Source: CAIKMD01 sp963803265 (GTDB lineage: Bacteria > Pseudomonadota > Alphaproteobacteria > ATCC43930 > CGMCC-115725). Taken from it: a stretch of DNA of 64,000 bases. Of this stretch, positions 8,940-18,079 are shown piece by piece (within the stretch, counting starts at the first letter, position 1; each line of letters begins with the position of its first letter). A program made the translations under genes and the position numbers. The stretch is from positions 1 to 64,000 of the forward strand of contig CAWDLZ010000004.1 of NCBI GenBank assembly GCA_963803265.1. Direction: 5' to 3'. The notes beneath the pieces are model-generated. The model ran no database searches, was not told the DNA's origin, and saw nothing but the letters and a program-made list of their open reading frames with translations.

Positions 8940-9029
8940 GCGATTATCCTAGCGGGAAATAACGGCGCTTTCACGGCAATGCGGCCTGGCGTTAGACTGG
9001 CGGCGCATCGTCGCGAAAGGAAGCTTGCC

Positions 9030-9497
9030 ATGCCAGGACGGATCGACCGGCGCCTTGCCGAATTGAAGATCGAGCTGCCCAATGCCGCCGCGCCGATGGC
9101 GAATTACGTGCCGGCGGTGCGGAGCGGCAATCTCCTCTTCGTCTCCGGCCAGATTTGCCAATGGAACGGCGAGCGGCGCTTCGTCGGCAAGCTCGGCGCC
9201 GAGATATCGATCGAGCAAGGCAAGGAAGCGGCGCGGCTGTCCGGGCTCAATCTGCTGGCGCAAACGAGGCGCGCGCTCGACGGCGATCTCGACCGCGTAG
9301 TGCGGGTGGTGCGGCTGGGCGGCTTCGTCAACGCGGTGCCCGGCTTCACCGAGCAGCCGCAGGTGGTGAACGGCGCCTCGGATTTGATGGTGGAGGTGTT
9401 CGGCGATGCCGGGCGCCATGCCCGCGCCGCAGTCGGCGTCGGCTCGCTGCCCGGCGGAGCCGCGGTCGAGGTCGACGCGATCTTCGAGGTCAGCTAG
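9030..9497 (+). CDS. RidA/YjgF-family enamine-imine deaminase-like protein
   Basis: Protein of 155 residues of the Rid superfamily, which hydrolyses reactive enamine/imine intermediates released by PLP enzymes. The chorismate-mutase-like fold is visible: YVPAVRSGNLLFVSGQ, GKLGAEISIEQGKEAARL, NLLAQTRRAL, the segment VVRVVRLGGFVN and the ligand-site block RAAVGVGSLPGGAAVEVDA, where the Arg and the final Glu are the family's binding residues. Members of this longer form are usually of the Rid2-Rid7 groups rather than canonical RidA. The ATG at 9030 has AAAGGA eight bases upstream. The next gene starts directly after the stop codon, so the two are co-translated. Confidence 0.88.
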   Translation: MPGRIDRRLAELKIELPNAAAPMANYVPAVRSGNLLFVSGQICQWNGERRFVGKLGAEISIEQGKEAARLSGLNLLAQTRRALDGDLDRVVRVVRLGGFVNAVPGFTEQPQVVNGASDLMVEVFGDAGRHARAAVGVGSLPGGAAVEVDAIFEVS

Positions 9498-10661
9498 ATG
9501 GCCGATGGCGGCGAGCGGCTCAGCGTCCGCGTCGTCGACACGCTTGCCGAGATTCCGGCAGCTGCGTGGGATTCCTGCGCCGGCGCGGATAATCCTTTCG
9601 TGTGCCATGCCTTCCTGCAGGCGCTCGAGGAATCCGGCTCGGCGACGGGCGAGACCGGCTGGCAGCCGCAGCATCTCATTCTCGAACACGCCAGCGGCCA
9701 AATCCTCGGCGCGGTGCCGCTCTATCTCAAAAGCCACTCCTACGGCGAATATATTTTCGACCATGGCTGGGCCTCGGGTTACGAGCGGGCGGGCGGGCGC
9801 TATTACCCGAAGCTCCTCGCCGCGGTGCCGTTCACGCCGGCGACGGGACCAAGGCTCCTGCTTCACCCCGAAGCGGGTCCCGAAGCGGCCGACACAATGA
9901 TCGCGGCGATGATCGAGCTGGCGCGCCGGCGCAAGGTGTCGTCGCTCCACGTCAACTTTCCGCGACAATCCGAATGGGAGCGGCTCGGCGGCACCGGGTT
10001 CCTCCAGCGCATCGGCCGCCAGTTTCACTGGGAGAATGACGGGTATCGGAGCTTCGACGATTTCCTCGCCGCGCTGCATTCGCGCAAGCGCAAGCAAATC
10101 AAGCGCGAGCGGCGCGATGCGGTGGCGGGCGGAATCGAGATCGAGACCCTGACCGGCGCCGATTTGAAAACGGCGCATTGGGACGCGTTCTTCCGGTTTT
10201 ACATCTCGACCTCGGACCGCAAATGGGGCTCAGCCTATTTGACGCGCGAATTCTTCGATCTCTTGGGCGCGCGCATGGCCGACCGGGTCGTGCTGATCAT
10301 GGCGAAAAAGGACAAGCACTGGATCGCGGGCGCGCTGAACCTCCTCGGGCGCGATACGCTCTACGGGCGCAATTGGGGTTGTCATGGCGACTTCCCGTTC
10401 CTGCATTTCGAGGTCTGCTATTACCGCGCCATCGACTTCGCCATCGCCAAGGGGCTTGCCCGCGTCGAGGCCGGCGCGCAAGGCCAGCATAAAATCCAGC
10501 GCGGCTACCTGCCCTCCCCGACCTACAGCGCCCATTGGATCCGGGATCCGGGCTTTTCCCGAGCGGTCGCCGATTTCTGCCTACGCGAGCGCCGGGCGGT
10601 CGAGAACGAGATGGAAGAGCTCGAGGAAGGACTGTCGCCGTTCAAGCGCGAGGCCGAGTGA
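9498..10661 (+). CDS. GNAT/FemAB-like acyltransferase (COG3146 type)
   Basis: Protein of 387 residues of the GNAT-related family found in most alphaproteobacteria and often labelled peptidogalycan biosynthesis protein. Landmarks are NPFVCHAFLQALEESGSA near the start, ILGAVPLYLKSHSYGEYIFD, a basic helix SRKRKQIKRERRDA, the segment KWGSAYLTREFF, and the second acyltransferase half with IAGALNLLGRDTLYGRNWG and the conserved VEAGAQGQHKIQRGYLP. The substrate and acyl donor are not established for this family. Its ATG follows the ridA stop codon without a gap, and RidA-GNAT adjacency suggests a shared role in metabolite repair or amino-group chemistry, which is inference only. Confidence 0.8.
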   Translation: MADGGERLSVRVVDTLAEIPAAAWDSCAGADNPFVCHAFLQALEESGSATGETGWQPQHLILEHASGQILGAVPLYLKSHSYGEYIFDHGWASGYERAGGRYYPKLLAAVPFTPATGPRLLLHPEAGPEAADTMIAAMIELARRRKVSSLHVNFPRQSEWERLGGTGFLQRIGRQFHWENDGYRSFDDFLAALHSRKRKQIKRERRDAVAGGIEIETLTGADLKTAHWDAFFRFYISTSDRKWGSAYLTREFFDLLGARMADRVVLIMAKKDKHWIAGALNLLGRDTLYGRNWGCHGDFPFLHFEVCYYRAIDFAIAKGLARVEAGAQGQHKIQRGYLPSPTYSAHWIRDPGFSRAVADFCLRERRAVENEMEELEEGLSPFKREAE

Positions 10662-10677
10662 TTTTCGCCATCGACTT

Positions 10678-10694
10678 CTATAAGCCACTGGCTT
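10678..10694 (+). promoter_or_regulatory. Putative -10 and palindrome of the BrnT operon
   Basis: TATAAG at 10678-10683 resembles a -10 element and is followed at once by the short perfect palindrome AAGCC-ACT-GGCTT (10682-10694), just before the BrnT reading frame. No convincing -35 is seen. The layout fits an autoregulated toxin-antitoxin promoter, but the arms are short. Confidence 0.35.
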
Positions 10695-10974
10695 AGCATC
10701 CGCCGCGTTCGAGTGGGACGAGGGCAAGAACGCAGCAACCCTGCGCGAGCGCGGCTTCGATTTCGCTTTCGCTTCCCTGATCTTTCACAGTCTTTTCTTC
10801 GAGTTGGACGATGCGCGGATTGATTACGGAGAGCGGCAAATCCGAGCGACGGGAGCGGTCGAAAATCACATCATCACTGTAATCTACACGTGGCGAGGTG
10901 ACGTGCGCCAAATCATCTCGGCCCGCCAAGCAAATCGAAAGGAGCGTCATGCCTATCGTCAGATATTCGGCTGA
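10684..10974 (+). CDS. brnT: BrnT-family ribonuclease toxin (start codon not evident)
   Basis: The frame translates FEWDEGKNAATLRERGFDF, then RIDYGERQIRATGAVEN, ITVIYTWRGDVRQIIS and SARQANRKERHAYRQIFG, which is the BrnT fold end to end: conserved FEWDxxK start, the Y-G-E-R strand, the V-x-Y-T-x-R strand and the SARxAxxxER helix. BrnT is a small RelE-like RNase. The frame is open from 10684 (stop at 10681), but there is no ATG, GTG or TTG before FEW at 10708. A start such as MSAAFEW could be restored by one missing base in GCATCCGCC at 10696-10704, so either the gene lost its start or the sequence has an indel. It overlaps the downstream HTH gene by 26 bases. The coordinates give the open frame. 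Confidence 0.75.
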   Translation, partial: ATGLASAAFEWDEGKNAATLRERGFDFAFASLIFHSLFFELDDARIDYGERQIRATGAVENHIITVIYTWRGDVRQIISARQANRKERHAYRQIFG

Positions 10975-11320
10975 ACAGTTGCGCCGGCGGAAGGGTCGGG
11001 TCAACCGCAAGATACTCGATGCGACGACCGAAGCCGACATCGCGCGCCACGCAGCGGAAGACGATTCCTCCACGGACGACATCGATTTCGCAAAGGCGCT
11101 GCGGGACGGTACCTTGCGCGTGGTGCGCCCGATGAACGTGGCCGCGATCCGGGCTAAAACTCGGATGTCGCAGGCGCGCTTCGCCCGCGCGTTCCAGATC
11201 AGCCCGCACACCTTGCGCAATTGGGAACAAGGCCGCCGCGTTCCCGATGGCCCCGCCCGTGTCCTGCTCGCGGCGATCAATCGCGATCCGAAAGCGGTCA
11301 TGCGGTTGTTGCGGGACTGA
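10949..11320 (+). CDS. XRE-type HTH antitoxin partnering BrnT
   Basis: Protein of 123 residues. The ATG at 10949 has AAAGGAG six bases upstream and lies inside the 3' end of the BrnT frame. The N-terminal half is polar and probably flexible (VNRKILDATTEADIARHAAEDD), then residues 60-123 form a HigA/NadS-like helix-turn-helix: NVAAIRAKTRMSQARFARAF with the recognition helix SPHTLRNWEQGRRVPDGPA and a short closing helix. The usual partner of BrnT is BrnA, a ribbon-helix-helix protein; this partner is an HTH protein instead. Neutralisation of BrnT and autorepression are inferred from the overlap and the order toxin-antitoxin. Confidence 0.8.
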   Translation: MPIVRYSAEQLRRRKGRVNRKILDATTEADIARHAAEDDSSTDDIDFAKALRDGTLRVVRPMNVAAIRAKTRMSQARFARAFQISPHTLRNWEQGRRVPDGPARVLLAAINRDPKAVMRLLRD

Positions 11321-11403
11321 CTCGCGCAAGGCGCGGCTTTCGTGCTAGTCATGAGCCGTGAAAGCGCGAAAAAGCCGCGCCGCGCAACGCTCGGGAGGAA
11401 GCC

Positions 11404-12843
11404 ATGTCAACCGCCACTTCAGTAGCCGATAATCGGATCGTCGCGCGGATCGAACGCCTGCCCTTGTCGCGCTGGCATCTGCGCATCGGTCTCGTCATCG
11501 GCACCGGATTCTTCTTCGACGCGTTCGATGCCATGACGATCGCCTATGCCCTGCCGGTCCTGGTGGGGCTATGGCATCTGTCGCCGAGCCAGATCGGCTT
11601 CACGATCTCGATCGGCTTCGCCGGGCAGCTCATCGGCTCGGTGTTCTTCGGCTGGCTCGCCGAGAAGATCGGCCGGGTGCCCTGCGCCGTCTACGCGCTG
11701 CTCATTTTCTCGCTGATGAGCCTCGCCTGCGCCTTCGCCTGGAATTTGCCGTCGATGGCGGTCATGCGCTTCGTCCAGGGGCTGGGGCTGGGCGGCGAGA
11801 TTCCGGTGCTCGCCAGCTATGTCAACGAGCTGGCCAGCGCGAAGCGGCGCGGGCGCTTCGCGATCACCTATCAATCCAGCTTCGCCATCGGCCTCCCGAT
11901 CACGGCATTCGTCGGCGCGTGGGTGGTGCCGAGCTTCGGTTGGCAATGGATGTTCATCATCGGGGCGGCGCCCGCGCTGCTGATTCTGCCGTTCATGTGG
12001 CGCCTTCCCGAATCGCCGCGCTGGCTCGCCAATCATGGCCGCGCCGCCGAGGCCGATCGCGTGCTGACCCGGATCGAGGCGCTGATCTCGCGCGATGGAG
12101 CCGCGGCCTTGCCGCCGGTCCTCGCCGGCGCGCCGACCGCGAAACCGGCCGAGACCCGTTTCGCCGATCTTTTCCGCGGCATCTATCTGAAGCGCACGCT
12201 GACCGTCTGGACGATCTGGTTCTGCACCTATGTCATCACCTTCGGCGTCCTCACCTGGGCGCCGACGCTGTGGCGCACCGTGTACCACCTCTCGGTCCAG
12301 CAGGCGCTCACCTATACGTCGATCCTCAGCCTGCTCGTCGCGCCCGGATTCCTGCTCACAATTCTTCTCGTCAACCTGATCGGGCGCCGGCGCCTGTTCA
12401 TGATCGGCTTGTTCTGCGGAGCCGTGCCGCTGTTGTTCCTCGCCCTCAACCCGAGCTTGCCGCCCTTCACCGTGATGCTGCTCTTGGGAACCTCGCAGAT
12501 GTTCGTCGGCATGCTGGCGCTTGCCCTCAGCACCTACACGGCGGAGCTGTATCCGACCGAGTTGCGGGCGCTGGGCGGCGGTTTCGGCAATGCGTGGCTG
12601 CGGATCGGGTCGATTGCCGGTCCCGCCTTCATCGGCGCGGCCCTGCCGATTTGGGGCCTGAAGTCGGTGTTCTTGGCCTTCGGGCTAACGGCGCTCGTCG
12701 GCGGCATCGTCTGCCTCCTATTCGCGATCGAGACCTGCGGCAAGGTGCTGGAGCACTTATCGCCGTCCTTGGACCGGCGCGGCGCGGCAAGCCCGAGCCT
12801 CGGCGAGGAAGCGGCGCCGATCGAGGCCCGCGGCGGCGATTGA
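11404..12843 (+). CDS. MFS transporter (organic acid/sugar porter-like)
   Basis: Intact protein of 479 residues with twelve predicted membrane helices. Helix 1 reads GTGFFFDAFDAMTIAYALPV, with acidic residues as in AAHS/SHS-type carboxylate symporters. The helix 2-3 loop is GWLAEKIGRVPCA, helix 4 has FVQGLGLGGEIPVLASYVNE, and the end of the first half carries WRLPESPRWLANHGR, the PESPR signature shared with sugar porters and SV2-like proteins. The central cytoplasmic loop spans about residues 225-265. The helix 8-9 loop NLIGRRRLFMIG and helix 10 STYTAELYPTELRA complete the family pattern. It lies about 80 bases after the toxin-antitoxin pair and is convergent with the binding protein gene that follows. 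Substrate unknown. Confidence 0.88.
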   Translation: MSTATSVADNRIVARIERLPLSRWHLRIGLVIGTGFFFDAFDAMTIAYALPVLVGLWHLSPSQIGFTISIGFAGQLIGSVFFGWLAEKIGRVPCAVYALLIFSLMSLACAFAWNLPSMAVMRFVQGLGLGGEIPVLASYVNELASAKRRGRFAITYQSSFAIGLPITAFVGAWVVPSFGWQWMFIIGAAPALLILPFMWRLPESPRWLANHGRAAEADRVLTRIEALISRDGAAALPPVLAGAPTAKPAETRFADLFRGIYLKRTLTVWTIWFCTYVITFGVLTWAPTLWRTVYHLSVQQALTYTSILSLLVAPGFLLTILLVNLIGRRRLFMIGLFCGAVPLLFLALNPSLPPFTVMLLLGTSQMFVGMLALALSTYTAELYPTELRALGGGFGNAWLRIGSIAGPAFIGAALPIWGLKSVFLAFGLTALVGGIVCLLFAIETCGKVLEHLSPSLDRRGAASPSLGEEAAPIEARGGD

Positions 12844-12847
12844 TCGA

Positions 12848-13852
12848 TCAGCGCTGCTGCAAGGGCAGCGCGTAACGCATGTCGATCAGCTCGGCGCCGG
12901 TGAGCGAGCCCTTCACCAGGTTCTGCTCCTTGTACCAGGCGACTTGGCGGTCGATGTCGGCTACGTCGATGCGCAGCTCGGGATCGATATAGCCGATGCT
13001 GTTCCTCACCTGCTCGACCGGCATGCCGGTATACCTGGCGAGAATCGCGAGTACCGCCGGCGCCGTCGCCTGATCCTGGCGCTTGCCGTCCGGCCCGGTG
13101 AAAGCGTCGTGGAAATCGCGCGCGGCATGCCGAAAGGCGGCAAGAAAGCGCTGCACGGTATCGCCGCGCTGGTTCGCCGTCTTGGTCGCGGTGAAGATCG
13201 CGACCAGCTGCCACGGCACCTCGTCTCCCATATAGCCGAGCAGCTTCACGTCGCCGCGCTCGATCGAAGGCAGGGCGTAGCCGACGAGCGTGATCGCCGC
13301 GTCCGCCGATCCGCCGACCGCGGCGGAAACCGAGTTGGGATTGGACTGCAGCGGCATGATCTTGATGGATTTGAGATCGAAACCGTATTTCGCGCCCAAG
13401 AGCGCGAGATCGTAATGAAAGGACGAGCCGATCTGCGAGATCGCCACGCTGTGGCCGCCGAGATCCTTGAGCGAGCGCAATCCCGCCGCGTAGGCGCGGT
13501 TCGAGGCGATTATGACGTTCGAGCGAAAGCCCGGCACTTCGCGGTTCTGCCCGCCGATGATCCTGAGCGCGCCTTGCTCGGCAAGGGAATAAAGACCGCC
13601 GGTCAACCCCGAGATGCCGAAATCGATATCGCCCGAGACCGCGGCCACGGCGACCGGCTGGCCGGCCTCGAAATAGACGAATTCGGGGTCGAGCCCCTCG
13701 GCCGCGAAATAGCCGCGCTCGACCGCGAGATAGAGCGGGCTCGGCGTCTTCTGGCCGCCGATCTTGATCGGCTCGGAAGCCAGCGCGGGCACGGCCAGCG
13801 CGATGGCGCCGGCCAACAGCCAAGCGGCGCGCGCTCCTCGCATCGTCGTCAC
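12848..13852 (-). CDS. TauA/NMT1-type ABC solute-binding protein
   Basis: Protein of 334 residues with a signal peptide (AAWLLAGAIALAVPALASEP, cleavage after ALA). The mature part is the periplasmic-binding fold of the nitrate/sulfonate/pyrimidine-precursor group: IKIGGQKTPSPLYLAVERGY near the N-terminus, FEAGQPVAVAAVSGDIDFG, the hinge region SLKDLGGHSVAISQIGSSFH and SADAAITLVGYALPSIERG. It would capture a small anionic or heterocyclic compound in the periplasm for an ABC permease. No permease or ATPase gene lies beside it, so it is an orphan subunit. It is convergent with the MFS gene (4 bases between stops) and follows fumC on the same strand after about 107 bases. Confidence 0.85.
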   Translation of the reverse strand: MTTMRGARAAWLLAGAIALAVPALASEPIKIGGQKTPSPLYLAVERGYFAAEGLDPEFVYFEAGQPVAVAAVSGDIDFGISGLTGGLYSLAEQGALRIIGGQNREVPGFRSNVIIASNRAYAAGLRSLKDLGGHSVAISQIGSSFHYDLALLGAKYGFDLKSIKIMPLQSNPNSVSAAVGGSADAAITLVGYALPSIERGDVKLLGYMGDEVPWQLVAIFTATKTANQRGDTVQRFLAAFRHAARDFHDAFTGPDGKRQDQATAPAVLAILARYTGMPVEQVRNSIGYIDPELRIDVADIDRQVAWYKEQNLVKGSLTGAELIDMRYALPLQQR

Positions 13853-13959
13853 CGCTTCCCCCTCCTATCGCCGAGTTATCTGTTCAAGACCGTATCCGGC
13901 GCGTCGCCGCTTGTCGATTCGGAATCGCGCACCGCGCAGCGGTCAGGCCGGCGCCGGGC

Positions 13960-15366
13960 CTAGGCGCCGCTCGCCACGTAGGGCTTGACCATTTTTTTCG
14001 GATCGACCACGCGATCGAATTCGGCCTCCGTGACAAAGCCCAATTTCAGCGCGGCGGCCTTGAGCGTGAGATCGTTGGCCATCGCGTAGTGGGCGATTTT
14101 CGACGCCTTGTCGTGGCCGATGACGGGCGTAAGCGCCGTCACCAGCATCAGCGAGCGCTCGACGTATTCGTTGATCTTCTTCAAATTCGGCTTCGTGCCT
14201 TCGACCAGGAACTTCCGGAAGTTCACGCAGCCGTCGGCCAGGATGGTAATGGAGTGGGCGATGTTATGGATGATCAGCGGCTTGTAGACGTTCATTTCGA
14301 GATAGCCGCCGGCGCCGCCGAACCCCACCGCCACGTCATTGGCCATCACCTGCACGGCGATCATGGTGAGCGCCTCGCACTGGGTCGGATTGATCTTGCC
14401 CGGCATGATCGAAGAGCCCGGCTCGTTCTCCGGGATCGCCAATTCCGCAAATCCCGCGCGCGGTCCGCAGGACATCAGGCGAATGTCATTGCCGATCTTG
14501 TAGAGCGACACCGCCAGCGTGCGAAGCGTGCCGGACAACTGCACCAGCGCGTCGTGGGCGCCCTGCACCGCGAATTTGTTCGGCGCGGTCACGAAGGGCA
14601 GGCCAGTGAGCCTCGCGATCTCGGCCGCCGCCGCTTCGGCAAAGCCGGGCGCCGCGTTGATGCCGGTTCCCACCGCCGTCCCGCCTAGGGCCAAGCGATA
14701 CACCCCTTGCAGGGCGGCTTCGATCCGCTCCAGATCGTCCGTCAGCATCCCGGCATAGCCGGACCATTCCTGGCCCAATGTCAACGGGGTGGCGTCCTGC
14801 ATGTGGGTCCGCCCGATCTTGACGATGTCGCTCCAGGCTTGCGCCTTCGCGCCGATCGCGTCGCGCAAGGCGGCGACCGCGGGATCGAGGCGCTGCTTCA
14901 CGGCGACGGCCGCGGCGATATGCATGGCCGAGGGAAACGAGTCGTTCGACGACTGCGCCATGTTGACGTGATCGTTGGGGTGAACCGGCGCATGGCTTCC
15001 GAGCGGCGTGCCCGCCAGTTGACAGCAGCGGTTCGAGACCACCTCGTTGACGTTCATATTGAACTGGGTGCCGCTTCCCGCCATCCACACATGCAGCGGA
15101 AACATGTCGCGATGCCGACCGGCGAGAATCTCGTCGCAGGCCTGAACGATCAATTTGTACCGCTCATCGTCGAGCCGCTTGCCGGCATGGTTCGCGGTGG
15201 CGGCGGCTTTCTTCAAGGTGGCATAGGCGGCGATCATTTCGCGCGGAATCAAATCCGTGCCGATGCCGAAATGGTCGAGCGACCGCTGGGTTTCAGCGCC
15301 CCACAGCTTGTCCGCGGGCACATCAACAACGCCGAGGCTGTCGGTCTCTTGTCGCGCGTCGGCCAT
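13960..15366 (-). CDS. fumC: Class II fumarate hydratase FumC
   Basis: Intact 468-residue fumarase of the aspartase/fumarase superfamily; interconverts fumarate and L-malate in the TCA cycle without an iron-sulfur cluster. The start at 15366 has a strong AGGAGG eight bases upstream. Family blocks are present in order: LWGAETQRSLDHFGIG, GSGTQFNMNVNEVVSNR, the substrate-binding HPNDHVNMAQSSNDSFPSAM, GRTHMQDATPLTLGQEWSGY with the catalytic His region, LGGTAVGTGINA, and the flexible-loop signature GSSIMPGKINPTQCEAL with the catalytic Ser. The C-terminal small domain ends with KMVKPYVA. No frameshift. Neighbouring solute-binding proteins are not functionally tied to it in any obvious way. Confidence 0.97.
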   Translation of the reverse strand: MADARQETDSLGVVDVPADKLWGAETQRSLDHFGIGTDLIPREMIAAYATLKKAAATANHAGKRLDDERYKLIVQACDEILAGRHRDMFPLHVWMAGSGTQFNMNVNEVVSNRCCQLAGTPLGSHAPVHPNDHVNMAQSSNDSFPSAMHIAAAVAVKQRLDPAVAALRDAIGAKAQAWSDIVKIGRTHMQDATPLTLGQEWSGYAGMLTDDLERIEAALQGVYRLALGGTAVGTGINAAPGFAEAAAAEIARLTGLPFVTAPNKFAVQGAHDALVQLSGTLRTLAVSLYKIGNDIRLMSCGPRAGFAELAIPENEPGSSIMPGKINPTQCEALTMIAVQVMANDVAVGFGGAGGYLEMNVYKPLIIHNIAHSITILADGCVNFRKFLVEGTKPNLKKINEYVERSLMLVTALTPVIGHDKASKIAHYAMANDLTLKAAALKLGFVTEAEFDRVVDPKKMVKPYVASGA

Positions 15367-15578
15367 GTGATTCCTCCTCGGTCCGATCTTCGATACGCTA
15401 GGAGGTTGGGTCAAGCGTGGCCTAGCGGGGTTTTCGCAATCGCCGGCTGCCGCGCGTCCCTCGATCGCCGCTCGCCAAACCGTTCTAAGGAAATATAGAG
15501 CGGTAGCGATCGCGCAAGGTTGCTCTATCTCAGTGCGGACGCGCGCCCCTCCCCGATGCCCCGCCGGTCCCCGACGCG

Positions 15579-16838
15579 CTATTTTTTCGCGTCGGCGAAA
15601 GGATAGATCAAGGCGCCGGTTTTGTATTCCGGCGGCCAGACCACCACTTCCTTGGACAAGTCGCGGAACTGGTCGATCGCGTTGCCGACGACGTGCTGGA
15701 ATTGCGTGAAGACGAGGCGCGGCTTCTTCCATTCGCCGTCCGGACCGAACGCCACGTCGCCGACCACGGTGGGAATCGTGTTGGCGTGGAGATAGGCGGC
15801 GATCTTCTCGGAATCGAGACTCTGCGTTTTCTCGACCGCCGCGCCCAGCACTTGGCCCGCCGCATAGCCGAAGGGCACAAAGCCATAGCCGAGCGGATCG
15901 GTGCCGAACTCGCCGCCTGTGCCTGATATCGCTTCATCACCGCCTGCAGTCCCGGAAAGTCGAAGCCCGGCGTCGGCACGAAGACCTCGTTGACCACGTA
16001 GCCGTTGGTGAGCGGGCCAAGCTGCATCTTGAAGACGGTGGCGGTCAAGCCGATCATCGCGCCGCCGAACATCTTGGGCTCGAAGCCGGCCTCGCTGGCG
16101 GCGCGCACGATGCCGACCGTATCGGGCGGATAGGCGCCGACGAACACGACATCGGGATTCTCGGCCTGGATCGCGCGAATGATCGGCGCGAAATCGACGG
16201 TGTTGGGCGGATAGCGCTGGTCGTAAACGATCTTAAGCCCCGCCGCCTGGGCATTCTCGCGCGCGCCGTCGGTGGCGGTCTTGCCGAATTCGGCATCCGC
16301 GCCGACGATCGCAAAAGTCGTGGGCTTCGGGCTCTGCGCCTTGACGAGATCGAAGAAGCCCGCGCTGAACGCGGTTTCCGGATCGGGGCCGACCGGAAGA
16401 ATCGAGAAATACTTCGCATAGTGGAACTGGCTGTTGGCGCCGAGCCCCATCATCCCGACCGTCGCCATGTTGTGCTGCATGAGCGACGGCATGGTCGCCG
16501 CGATCACGTTGGTGCCATAGGGTCCGATCACCAGATCGACCTTGTCGAACATCGAGCAGCTTGGTGTAAATGCCGGGCGCGTTGGCCTGCGCGCTTTGAT
16601 CGTCGTAATAGACCAATTGAACCGGGCGGCCCAGCAATCCGCCCTTGGCGTTCACATCGTCGCGCCACATCTCCAAGGCCGCGAGAAGCTGCTTGCCGTT
16701 GACCGCGCTGCCGCCGGTCAGGGCCATGCTGAACCCGATCTTGATCGCGTCCGCCGCCGAGGCGGTGCCGGCGGCGAACACAACCGCGAGCGACGCCAGC
16801 AGCAATGCCCTCCCGCGCGAAATCATCTTCTCGAACAT
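15579..16838 (-). CDS. LivJ-type branched-chain amino acid/amide solute-binding protein, two frameshifts
   Basis: Periplasmic binding protein of the Leu/Ile/Val-amide family (type I fold). Signal peptide ALLLASLAVVFAAGTASA lies at the N-terminus, followed by IKIGFSMALTGGSAVNGKQ, the family's ligand-site start. Frame changes are needed near 16553 (joining YTKLL to MFDKVDLVIGPYGTN) and near 15918 (joining RYQAQA to the frame with GYGFVPFGYAAGQVL). With both corrected the protein is about 419 residues, normal for the family. The C-terminal lobe includes KIAAYLHANTIPTVVGDVAF and the typical closing segment YKTGALIYPF. No liv permease or ATPase genes are adjacent. The next gene is divergent, 175 bases away. 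Confidence 0.88.
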
Positions 16839-17013
16839 CGGGCTTCCTCCATGAGATTCTCGAGCGCGTTGTTGCGCGAAGCTTAACGCCCCTGCCGCGC
16901 CGCTACAATCGCGCTGCGTCGCTGCCCTCCGCCGCTACCAGCCGTCGCCTTGCGCCGGCCGGCGTGTTAGGCTTCGCGAGCGGCCCGACCAGGCGGGATG
17001 AGGAGAAAGCATC

Positions 17014-18047
17014 ATGGCGCGATCCGTCCGTCGCGGAATGACCGACACGCTGGCGCTCGGCGCGGCCGGCCTCGCGGCCCTCGTCCTTGGCGCGCTATCG
17101 CCGGCGCGAGCGCAAATGGAGCGACGCGACCATCGCGCTGCCCGCGCCAGTCGTCCTCTTCAACGCGCTCTACGTCGCCCAGGATTACTTCTGGCCCAAG
17201 GAGGGGCTGGACGTGAACTTCATCTATATCGCCGGCGTCGGAGCGATGAACGCGGTGATTTCCAACTCCGCCGAATTCTCGATTTCCTCCGGCGGGACGA
17301 TCACCCGCGCGGCCGCCCATGGCCAGAGACTGCTCGCGATCGCCAATCTGCAAACCGAGAACGGCCAGCTCGTCGTGCTGCGCAAGGACATCGCCGATGC
17401 CGGGCATTTCGACCCCATGGCGTCCTTCGCGGCGCGCGGGCAATTCTTGAAGGGCCGCACCGTGTCAACGGGCGGCCTCGGCTCGGTCGCCGACGCCGTC
17501 ATGCGGCTCCAAGCCAAGGCCGCCGGGCTCGATCCCGAGAACCGACATGACGATCACGCAAATGCAGCCGGCCGATGCGCTGGCCGCGATGTCGCGGCAG
17601 GCGATCGACGGCTTCTCGACCGCGCCGCCCTGGGGCTATATCGCGGTCAAGGCGGGCACGGCGGTCGTGCTGCTGGACGGCTCGAAGGGCGACCCGCCGG
17701 GTTACTCGCCGCTGGCCTCCTCGCTCCTCGTCGCGCGCCCCGAGCTTTGCACCGAGCGCCGCGCGCTGTGCGAGAAAATGGGCCATTCCATGGTCGAGGC
17801 GACCAAGTTCTTGAGCGAGCATCCGCGGCAAGCGACGGCGGCGCTCAAGAAGCGATTTCCGACCCTCGATGACGGCATCCTCGCGACCGCGGAAGAGGCC
17901 GTGGTGCGGATGACGGCGAGCCCGCCGCTCACCGCGACAGCGGAGATGGTCAACGGCGATCGGATGAACAGCGATGCCGGCTTCCTCAAGCCGGAAGACC
18001 AGATCAAATCCTATGACGGGCTGTTCACCAACGCGTTCCTGCAATGA
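17014..18047 (+). CDS. NMT1/SsuA-like solute-binding protein, two frameshifts
   Basis: Starts at ATG 17014 with a twin-Arg-like basic n-region and a signal peptide ending ALSPARA. Frame changes are needed near 17112 (ARAQ to KWSDATIALPAP) and near 17540 (GLDPENR to MTITQMQPADALAAMSRQ). The corrected mature protein carries VVLFNALYVAQDYFWPKEGL, FIYIAGVGAMNAVISNSAEF, the hinge FLKGRTVSTGGLGSVADAVM and PPWGYIAVKAGTAVVLLDGS, which is the order of the NMT1/SsuA-like family. Corrected length is about 343 residues. It is convergent with the dihydroxyphthalate decarboxylase-like gene and has no permease or ATPase next to it. Ligand unknown. Confidence 0.82.
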
Positions 18048-18079
18048 ACGCGAAGCCGGGGCCGGCCCGCCGGGGCGGG

